From assembly GCA_020026215.1 (NCBI GenBank), contig JAHHQT010000020.1, positions 1 through 25,511 on the forward strand: a stretch of 25,511 nt of DNA. Direction: 5' to 3'. The translations under genes were made by a program, and so were the position numbers. Positions 15,800 to 22,516 of this stretch are shown piece by piece; position 1 is the first letter of the stretch, and each line of letters starts with the position of its first letter. Below the pieces are notes generated by a model. It saw only the letters and a program-made list of their open reading frames with translations, was not told the origin of the DNA and searched no databases. This stretch comes from Muribaculaceae bacterium (lineage in GTDB: Bacteria; Bacteroidota; Bacteroidia; Bacteroidales; Muribaculaceae).

Positions 15800-18589
15800 A
15801 TGAACGAAGCCTACTCATCGTATTTAAAAGAAATACGCAAATTTATACCTGAACAAAGAGTCTATACTGACGACTTGCGTTGCTTGGCATGGGGTACAGA
15901 TGCGGGATTTTATAGATTAATCCCGAAGATTGTCATCCGTTCCATGAACAAAGAAGAAGTATCACAATTGGTATCCTTGGCCAATAAATACAATTTGCCT
16001 GTCACTTTCCGTGCAGCCGGCACGAGCTTGTGTGGTCAGACAATTACAGATTCTATACTTATCGTAGCAGGCAAGAACTGGGAAAACTATTCAGTATCAG
16101 ACGATGCTTCAACCATCACTCTTCAACCTGGTATCATAGGGGAGCGTGTCAACCAAATTCTATACAAATACAACAAAATATTCTCTCCTGACCCAGCTTC
16201 AAAGAAAGCTGCCATGGTTGGTGGTATTATTGTCAACAACGCATCCGGTATGAACTGTGGTACCCACGCCAACAGTGACAAGATGATTGTTTCAGCCAAA
16301 ATCGTATTGGCAGACGGAACAATTTTGGACACCGGTGATGAAAAAAGTAAAAACGAATTCCGCCAGTCTCATCCTGAATTCATTCGACAAATTGAAAAAT
16401 TGCGCGATGATGTCAATGCTGATGAAGAATTGGTGAAACGTATAAAATTCAAATACAGTATCAAGAACGTAACAGGATTGAATATTTATCCGTTCGTACG
16501 TTTTACTGACCCATTTGAAATTATCACACACCTTATGGTCGGTTCTGAAGGTACTTTAGCTTTCTTGGCTGAAGCAACAATGAAGACCGGTCACCTTTAT
16601 CCACACTCTGCAAGTGCAATGCTTTACTTCGAGGATATTCAAGAAGCATGCCGTGCTGTCTTGGCTATCAAGTCAGGCCCTGTATTCAGTGCCGAGTTAT
16701 TGGATAAAAAATCCCTTTCTTCTGTACACGATACAACAGGGGAAGGTTTGACAGCTCTTTTGGTAGAAACCAAAGCTGATTCAAAAGAGGAATTGGACAA
16801 GAATATTGAAGAAATCAAGTCAAGACTGACAGCCTTCAAGATGTTCAAAGAACCTTACTTTACAGATATTCCTGAAGAATATGACAAATATTGGGCAATT
16901 CGCCGTGGCATTTTCCCGTCAGTAGGTGGTACTCGTCCATTGGGTACAACTGTTATCATTGAAGACGTGGCATTCCATATCGAAAATTTGCCTGAAGCAA
17001 CATATGATTTGCAACAAATGCTTGAAAAACATGGTTACGATGATGCATGTATCTACGGACACGTGCTTGAAGGTAACTATCACTTTATCATTGCACAGTC
17101 ATTCGACACTCAAGAAGAAGTGGACAAGTACAAGAATTTGATGATTGAAGTAGAGCACTTGGTTGTAAACAAATATAACGGTTCATTGAAAGCTGAACAC
17201 GGAACAGGCCGTAACATGGCTCCATTTGTAGAATCAGAATGGGGAACTAAGGCCTTTGAAGTGATGAAAGCTGTCAAGGACTTGTTTGACCCTAAACATT
17301 TGATGAACCCCGGAGTTATTTTCAATAACGACCCTGAATGCTTTATTAAGGGTATCAAACCGTTGCCATTGACTAATCCGCTTGTTGACCGCTGTATCGA
17401 ATGCGGATTCTGCGAGGTGAACTGTTTGACATGTGGTTTCTCAATGTCTTCTCGTCAGAGAATCATTATCCAACGTGAAATTTCCCGTTTGAAAGTGTCA
17501 GGTGAAAATCCTGAAAGATTGGCGGGATTACAACACGACTTTAAATATTTGGGTAACCAGACTTGTGCAGGCGATGGCCTTTGCAGTACTTCATGTCCGA
17601 TGAAGATTAACACAGGTGAATTGATTCACGAATTACGTGCACAAGACCTTCCTAAAGGAAGTTTGGGATATAAGACTGGTAACTTTGTGGCTAACCACTT
17701 CTCTGGAGTGAAATCAGTATTTCGTCCTTTATTGTCATTGGCAACTGTCGGTCATGCCGTATTGGGTGATAAGGGAACGGATGCTGTAGGTCGCACTTTA
17801 AACAAGGTAGGTATTCCATTGTGGAGTGCTGCCATGCCGACGGCTTATTATCCTCACCAAGTGGCTACTGCTAAATCTGGCCGTAAGATGGTTTATTTCC
17901 CAAGCTGTATCAACCAGACTATGGGTAAGACCAACAAGGGCGGTGTCAAAGAATCATTGCTTGACAAGACAGTACACTTGATTGAAAAGGCAGGATACGA
18001 AGTTATTTTCCCTAAAAACATGAAGAATTTGTGCTGTGGTACAATCTGGGAAAGTAAAGGAATGCTTGACATTGCCGACCGTAAGGCGCATGAATTGGAA
18101 GACGCTTTGTGGGAAGCTTCAGAACACGGCAAATATCCTATCCTTTGTGACCAAAGTCCATGTTTGCATAGAATGCGCACGGTGATGAAGAAATTGAAAC
18201 TCTACGAACCTGTGGAATTCATCTATGAATACTTGGTTCCTCATTTGAATTTCACACCGACTGAAGAATCAATTGCCTTGCATATCACTTGTTCTTCACA
18301 TCACATGCACTTGGAAAAACTATTTATGGCATTGGCACACTTGTGTACTAACCATGTGCTTATTCCTGAAGAAATCGGCTGTTGTGGTTTCGCAGGCGAC
18401 CGTGGTTTCACACATCCAGAAGTGAACAAATACGCATTGCGCAAACTACGCCCTCAATTGGAAAAGGCTCATGTGACCAGAGGTTTCTCCAATAGCCGTA
18501 CTTGCGAAATAGGATTGACCATTAACGGCGGTGTGCCGTATCAATCCATCGTATATTTGGTAGATGAATGTACAACTCCTAAAAAATAA
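15800..18589 (+). CDS. FAD-binding and (4Fe-4S)-binding oxidoreductase, GlcD-GlcF fusion, probable D-lactate dehydrogenase
   Basis: A 929-residue fusion. Residues about 40-500 are an FAD-linked oxidase of the GlcD/Dld type: FRAAGTSLCGQ at 70-80 and MVGGIIVNNASGMNCGTH at 139-156 bind FAD, and the C-terminal cap contains KAEHGTGRN. From 532 there is a double 4Fe-4S ferredoxin-like module (C-x2-C-x2-C-x3-C starting at C532 and a second cluster starting at C589). Two CCG domains follow, with CCG motifs at 745-747 and 861-863, as in GlcF and heterodisulfide-reductase-type proteins. Such fusions oxidise 2-hydroxy acids, often D-lactate, and pass electrons to quinone or another carrier. No signal peptide. 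MurQ, 2.1 kb downstream in the same operon, releases D-lactate, which makes D-lactate the likeliest substrate. Glycolate or D-2-hydroxyglutarate are alternatives. Confidence 0.85.
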   Translation: MNEAYSSYLKEIRKFIPEQRVYTDDLRCLAWGTDAGFYRLIPKIVIRSMNKEEVSQLVSLANKYNLPVTFRAAGTSLCGQTITDSILIVAGKNWENYSVSDDASTITLQPGIIGERVNQILYKYNKIFSPDPASKKAAMVGGIIVNNASGMNCGTHANSDKMIVSAKIVLADGTILDTGDEKSKNEFRQSHPEFIRQIEKLRDDVNADEELVKRIKFKYSIKNVTGLNIYPFVRFTDPFEIITHLMVGSEGTLAFLAEATMKTGHLYPHSASAMLYFEDIQEACRAVLAIKSGPVFSAELLDKKSLSSVHDTTGEGLTALLVETKADSKEELDKNIEEIKSRLTAFKMFKEPYFTDIPEEYDKYWAIRRGIFPSVGGTRPLGTTVIIEDVAFHIENLPEATYDLQQMLEKHGYDDACIYGHVLEGNYHFIIAQSFDTQEEVDKYKNLMIEVEHLVVNKYNGSLKAEHGTGRNMAPFVESEWGTKAFEVMKAVKDLFDPKHLMNPGVIFNNDPECFIKGIKPLPLTNPLVDRCIECGFCEVNCLTCGFSMSSRQRIIIQREISRLKVSGENPERLAGLQHDFKYLGNQTCAGDGLCSTSCPMKINTGELIHELRAQDLPKGSLGYKTGNFVANHFSGVKSVFRPLLSLATVGHAVLGDKGTDAVGRTLNKVGIPLWSAAMPTAYYPHQVATAKSGRKMVYFPSCINQTMGKTNKGGVKESLLDKTVHLIEKAGYEVIFPKNMKNLCCGTIWESKGMLDIADRKAHELEDALWEASEHGKYPILCDQSPCLHRMRTVMKKLKLYEPVEFIYEYLVPHLNFTPTEESIALHITCSSHHMHLEKLFMALAHLCTNHVLIPEEIGCCGFAGDRGFTHPEVNKYALRKLRPQLEKAHVTRGFSNSRTCEIGLTINGGVPYQSIVYLVDECTTPKK

Positions 18590-18594
18590 ACACA

Positions 18595-19830
18595 ATGACA
18601 GAAACTAATCTGATCAAAAAATCTAACAAACGTATCCTAGCATTGGATATCCTTCGTGGTATCACAATTGCCGGAATGATCATGGTGAACAACCCCGGCT
18701 CTTGGGGCTCAATCTATGCACCACTTGCACATGCTGAATGGCTGGGCTTGACTCCTACTGATTTGGTATTCCCATTCTTTATGTTCATCATGGGTATTTC
18801 GACCTACATCTCATTGCGTAAATATGATTTTGCATATTCACACAATACATTAGTGAAAATCATTAGACGTACCATTGTCATTTTTGCCATTGGTCTCGCT
18901 ATCGGTTGGTTCAGCCGTTTGTGCTATGGATTAGCCGGATCTGACTCTGCCTTGCCATTGGGACAACGCATCCTTGATGCTGCAAACAGTTTCAGCAATA
19001 TGCGCATTCTTGGCGTAATGCAACGCTTGGCTTTGTCTTATTGTGCTGTTTCTATCATTGCCATTACTGTCAAACATGTTCGCATACCTTATATCATTGC
19101 TGGTATATTGGTGGTTTACGGTGTAGTGCTATTGCTATTCCACGGTTTGGAATTCTCTCTTGAAAATATCATCTACGTTGTTGACCACGCTTTGTTTGGT
19201 GACGTTCACTTGTATAAAGACACTGTTTCTTCATTAGTATCAAGTGTAACTGAAGGTGATATGAGAATTGATACATTCCAATCACAAAGATTGCCTATCG
19301 ACCCTGAAGGTTTGTTGAGCACATTGCCAGCAATTGCTCACGTATTGATTGGTTTCTTGTGTGGTAAGATTATCGTGAATGTAAAGGATAATGAAGCCCG
19401 TGTATTGAAATTCTTCCTTATCGGTACTATCCTTACATTCTTAGGCTTCTTGTTGAGCTATGGTATGCCTATCAGCAAAAAAATCTGGTCACCGACATTC
19501 GTTTTGGTTACTTGTGGTTTGGGCTCAAGCCTATTGGCATTGTTGATTTACATCATCGATATCAAGGGTTACAAAAAATGGACTAAATTCTTTGAATCAT
19601 TTGGTGTAAACCCATTGTTCATGTATGTTTTGGGTGGCGTGCTTGGCATCTTGTTCAACACCGTGAAATTTGGAGGTCATTCAATTCATAGTTTGATATA
19701 TAGCGATTTCTTAGTACCTTTGTTGTCAGATAAAACATTGGCATCTTTGATTTATGCTTTGATATTTATCGCTATTAACTGGTCTATCGGTTACATTTTA
19801 TATAAAAAGAAAATATATATAAAAATATAA
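18595..19830 (+). CDS. murT: MurT-like inner-membrane protein (DUF5009, HGSNAT-like acyltransferase fold)
   Basis: A 411-residue polytopic membrane protein with about 10 or more hydrophobic helices. The N-terminal part reads LALDILRGITIAGMIMVNNPG and then HAEWLGLTPTDLVFPFFMF near residues 46-64, the signature of the heparan-alpha-glucosaminide N-acetyltransferase (HGSNAT)/DUF5009 family. In T. forsythia a DUF5009 protein encoded next to murK and murQ is the MurNAc transporter MurT, and the same order is seen here (1 base to murK, then murQ). H46 lies where human HGSNAT has its proposed active-site histidine (HASWNGLT), so a transmembrane acetyltransferase function cannot be excluded. The symbol rests mainly on gene order and family. 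The ATG is 5 bases after the preceding stop codon. Confidence 0.8.
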   Translation: MTETNLIKKSNKRILALDILRGITIAGMIMVNNPGSWGSIYAPLAHAEWLGLTPTDLVFPFFMFIMGISTYISLRKYDFAYSHNTLVKIIRRTIVIFAIGLAIGWFSRLCYGLAGSDSALPLGQRILDAANSFSNMRILGVMQRLALSYCAVSIIAITVKHVRIPYIIAGILVVYGVVLLLFHGLEFSLENIIYVVDHALFGDVHLYKDTVSSLVSSVTEGDMRIDTFQSQRLPIDPEGLLSTLPAIAHVLIGFLCGKIIVNVKDNEARVLKFFLIGTILTFLGFLLSYGMPISKKIWSPTFVLVTCGLGSSLLALLIYIIDIKGYKKWTKFFESFGVNPLFMYVLGGVLGILFNTVKFGGHSIHSLIYSDFLVPLLSDKTLASLIYALIFIAINWSIGYILYKKKIYIKI

Positions 19831-19831
19831 T

Positions 19832-20674
19832 ATGATTTTAATTGCAGATTGTGGCTCTACCAAAATTGATTGGTGTGTCATAGAGGGCGGAAAAGTCCTT
19901 GCACAAATTTTTACTACCGGTATAAATGCATTGTTAATGCCGGAAGATCAAATTAGAGAGACTATTGCAAAAGAACTAGTCCCTGGTATTAAAGATTTCA
20001 AGATCGATTCTGTTTACTACTATGGTGCAGGTTGCTTGTTTGAAGACATTTGCGAAAACGTACGTCGCGCAATTAAAGCAAATATTCCTACAGCCGAAGT
20101 AATAGAAGTACACAGTGACCTTTTGGCTGCTGCTCGTGCTCTTTGCGGTAAAGAAGCTGGTATCGCTTGTATCTTGGGTACAGGTTCTAACTCTTGCTAC
20201 TATGACGGTAAGGAAATTGTAGATAACGTATCACCTCTTGGCTATATCTTGGGTGATGAAGGTAGTGGCGCTGTTTTGGGTAAATTGTTGGTGGGTGATG
20301 TTTTGAAAAACCAACTTCCTGCAGAACTATGCGAAAAATTCTTGAAAGAATACAATCTTGACCGTCAACAAATCATTCAAAACGTTTACAAAAAGCCGGC
20401 TGCTAACCGCTTCTTGGCTTCTTTATCTCCGTTCTTGAATAAGAACATTAACGAGCCTGCTGTTCACGCATTGGTTCTTAATGCATTCAAAGCATTCTTT
20501 GTTCGTAACATCGCAAATTACAAGAACTACAAGGAAATGCCTGTTTGTTTCGTAGGTTCTGTGGCATACTACTACAAAGATGTTCTTGTAGAAGCAGCTG
20601 AAGCTATTGGTGCAAAAGTTGGTACAATCATCAAGAGCCCGATGGAGGGTTTGGTTAAATATCATTCAATCTAA
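19832..20674 (+). CDS. murK: N-acetylmuramic acid kinase (BadF/BadG/GlcNAc kinase family)
   Basis: A 280-residue ASKHA-fold kinase. The phosphate-1 motif ADCGSTKIDW is at 5-14, YYYGAGC near 62-68, HSDLLAAARAL near 93-103, the adenosine-side motif GTGSNSCYYDGK near 115-126 and LGDEGSGAVLGK near 137-148. The family phosphorylates GlcNAc or MurNAc at O6. Between murT (1 base upstream) and murQ (13 bases downstream) it should make MurNAc-6-phosphate, as shown for MurK of T. forsythia. It has a more canonical nucleotide loop than its paralogue at 5413-6249. A possible second activity on GlcNAc cannot be judged from sequence. Confidence 0.87.
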   Translation: MILIADCGSTKIDWCVIEGGKVLAQIFTTGINALLMPEDQIRETIAKELVPGIKDFKIDSVYYYGAGCLFEDICENVRRAIKANIPTAEVIEVHSDLLAAARALCGKEAGIACILGTGSNSCYYDGKEIVDNVSPLGYILGDEGSGAVLGKLLVGDVLKNQLPAELCEKFLKEYNLDRQQIIQNVYKKPAANRFLASLSPFLNKNINEPAVHALVLNAFKAFFVRNIANYKNYKEMPVCFVGSVAYYYKDVLVEAAEAIGAKVGTIIKSPMEGLVKYHSI

Positions 20675-20687
20675 ATACTATTAAATT

Positions 20688-21509
20688 ATGGCATTTGTAA
20701 AAATCAGTGAGCAATCATCACTATATAATGATCTAGAAAAGAAATCAGTTCGCGAATTGTTGGAAGACATCAACGCTGAAGACCACAAAGTGGCTGACGC
20801 TGTTCAAAAAGCTATCCCTCAAATCGAAAAATTGGTAACTGGTATCGTAGAACGTATGAAAAAAGGTGGCCGTATCTTCTATATGGGTGCCGGCACATCT
20901 GGTCGTCTTGGCGTTCTTGACGCATCTGAAATTCCTCCAACATTCGGTATGGACCCATCTTGGGTAATCGGTCTTATTGCAGGTGGTGACACTGCATTGC
21001 GTAACCCAGTTGAAAATGCTGAAGATGACACTGAGCAAGGCTGGAAAGACCTTCAGGCATTCAACGTAAACGAAAAAGATACTATTATCGGTATCGCTGC
21101 TTCAGGTACAACTCCTTACGTTATCGGTGCTATCAAAGAAGCTCGTGCTCATGGACTTCTTACAGCAGGTATCACAAGTAACCCTGATGCTCCTATCTCA
21201 GAAGCTGCTGAAATCGGTATCGAAATGATTGTAGGTCCAGAATATGTTACTGGTAGCTCACGTATGAAATCTGGTACAGGTCAAAAAATGATTTGTAACA
21301 TGATTACCACTTCTGTTATGATTAAAATGGGTCGTGTTAAAGGTAACAAGATGGTCAATATGCAACTTTCAAATGCTAAATTGGTTGACCGTGGCTCACG
21401 TATGGTAGCTGAAGAACTTGGTTTGCCTTACGACGAATCTAAACGTTTGCTTTTGCTTCACGGTTCAGTGAAATTGGCAGTTGACGCTTATCGTTCAGAA
21501 AACAAATAA
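20688..21509 (+). CDS. murQ: N-acetylmuramic acid 6-phosphate etherase
   Basis: A 273-residue SIS-domain enzyme that cleaves the lactyl ether of MurNAc-6-phosphate to GlcNAc-6-phosphate and D-lactate in the cytosol. The signature GAGTSGRLGVLDASEIPPTFG runs over about residues 67-87. E81 aligns with the catalytic E83 of Escherichia coli MurQ, and E112 in NAEDD aligns with E114. GIAASGTTPYV and GSSRMKSGTGQK are the sugar-phosphate-binding SIS motifs. Length is slightly below the E. coli enzyme but complete. It lies 13 bases after murK. No nagA or nagB is seen in the window, so the GlcNAc-6-phosphate must be handled by genes elsewhere. Confidence 0.95.
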   Translation: MAFVKISEQSSLYNDLEKKSVRELLEDINAEDHKVADAVQKAIPQIEKLVTGIVERMKKGGRIFYMGAGTSGRLGVLDASEIPPTFGMDPSWVIGLIAGGDTALRNPVENAEDDTEQGWKDLQAFNVNEKDTIIGIAASGTTPYVIGAIKEARAHGLLTAGITSNPDAPISEAAEIGIEMIVGPEYVTGSSRMKSGTGQKMICNMITTSVMIKMGRVKGNKMVNMQLSNAKLVDRGSRMVAEELGLPYDESKRLLLLHGSVKLAVDAYRSENK

Positions 21510-21529
21510 TCGGTTCATTATTTTTTGAA

Positions 21530-22201
21530 ATGAAACTTTTATCAAAAATATTATTAATGTCTTCACTTTTGGTTTCATCAAGTGTGATGGCTCAGGAAAA
21601 ATACGAATACAACGAGTTTTATTATCAACGTAGTACACTATTCTCTACTTTGACATTGAAATCAACTGATATTGTATTCTTGGGCGACAGTCAGACTAAC
21701 GGATGTGAATGGCATGAATTGTTGGACAATCCTAACGTGAAAAATCGCGGTATCTCATCTGATGTGATACAAGGATTTGTCGACCGTTCAGAAGCTGTTA
21801 TCGCCGGACAGCCGAAGAAAATTTTTGTACTTGGCGGTGTCAACGACATTTCCCACAATCTTACACCTGACAGCCTTGCTACAGCTATGGAAGGATTGTT
21901 GGTTAAATTGCAAAAGGGTTGTCCTAACACCAAAATTTATTTGCAGAGCCTGTTGCCAATTGACAACAGTTTCAAACGCTACAAGGCTATGCTCGGCAAA
22001 GAACAAGTCATTGTAGAAACCAATAAATTGTACAAGCAAGTTGCTGAGAAATTGGGCATTACTTGGATTGACCTTTATTCAAAAATGGTTGATGAAAAGA
22101 CCGGTAATATGAAAAAAGGTTTGACCAATGACGGATTGCACCTTCTTGGCGAAGGTTATTTGGTTTGGCGTGATGTAGTCAGACCTTATGTAGAAGAATA
22201 A
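21530..22201 (+). CDS. Exported SGNH/GDSL-family hydrolase
   Basis: A 223-residue protein with a signal peptide (residues 1-21, cleavage near VMA-Q). SGNH blocks are present: LGDSQTNG at 51-58 with nucleophile S54; NRGISSD at 72-78 (block II, glycine G74); GGVNDIS near 101-107 (block III, asparagine); and NDGLHL at 200-205 giving the D201/H204 part of the triad. The family contains esterases and acetylesterases acting on O-acetylated sugars. As last gene of a peptidoglycan salvage operon it may remove O-acetyl groups from MurNAc so that NamZ can act, but a substrate cannot be read from sequence. The start ATG is 20 bases after murQ. A terminator follows 19 bases after the stop codon. Confidence 0.85.
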   Translation: MKLLSKILLMSSLLVSSSVMAQEKYEYNEFYYQRSTLFSTLTLKSTDIVFLGDSQTNGCEWHELLDNPNVKNRGISSDVIQGFVDRSEAVIAGQPKKIFVLGGVNDISHNLTPDSLATAMEGLLVKLQKGCPNTKIYLQSLLPIDNSFKRYKAMLGKEQVIVETNKLYKQVAEKLGITWIDLYSKMVDEKTGNMKKGLTNDGLHLLGEGYLVWRDVVRPYVEE

Positions 22202-22219
22202 TTCTATATGGTATTATAT

Positions 22220-22262
22220 ATAGCCTGTGGATGAAAATTCCGCAGGCTATTTCTATTTTTTT
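22220..22262 (+). terminator. Rho-independent terminator ending the salvage operon
   Basis: A 12-bp stem (22220-22231 with 22239-22250, one G-T pair; core TAGCCTG / CAGGCTA) closes a 7-base loop. It is followed by a T-rich tail (TTCTATTTTTTT, 22251-22262). It lies 19 bases after the SGNH hydrolase stop codon and insulates the nifJ promoter. Confidence 0.9.
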
Positions 22263-22374
22263 AGAATTCATTTATTTGTGCAAAATGATGTTTTAGGTAT
22301 TAGCGATTTTTTTTATGTTGCAGGATGTTAATAATATGTAGATATATTAAAGTGCATCAAAAAATTAATAATAT

Positions 22375-22405
22375 TTTGTTTTCAGAATAAAATTTCGTAA
22401 TTTTG
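22375..22405 (+). promoter_or_regulatory. Bacteroidetes-type promoter of the pyruvate:ferredoxin oxidoreductase gene
   Basis: TTTG at 22375-22378, a 19-base spacer and TAATTTTG at 22398-22405 match both parts of the Bacteroidetes consensus. Transcription should start near 22410-22414, leaving a leader of roughly 105 bases before the ATG at 22517. The rest of the 315-base gap (22202-22516) holds the upstream terminator, an A/T-rich stretch with no recognised site, and the leader structure listed next. Confidence 0.8.
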
Positions 22406-22430
22406 CGCGAATAATAGCATTGAAGAGATC

Positions 22431-22466
22431 GCCCCTATGATTTTGTTGAAAAATGGATAGGAGGGC
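22431..22466 (+). other. Leader hairpin with 7-codon upstream ORF before nifJ
   Basis: GCCCCTAT (22431-22438) can pair with ATAGGAGGGC (22457-22466), leaving two single-base bulges. The loop region contains an ATG at 22437 that opens a 7-codon frame (MILLKNG) ending in TAG at 22458-22460. This may be a regulatory leader or chance; no known riboswitch is recognised. Confidence 0.3.
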
Positions 22467-22516
22467 ACTTCTATTTTAAGAGTATAAAGTATTATCAAAA
22501 CAATTGATTAACAAAT

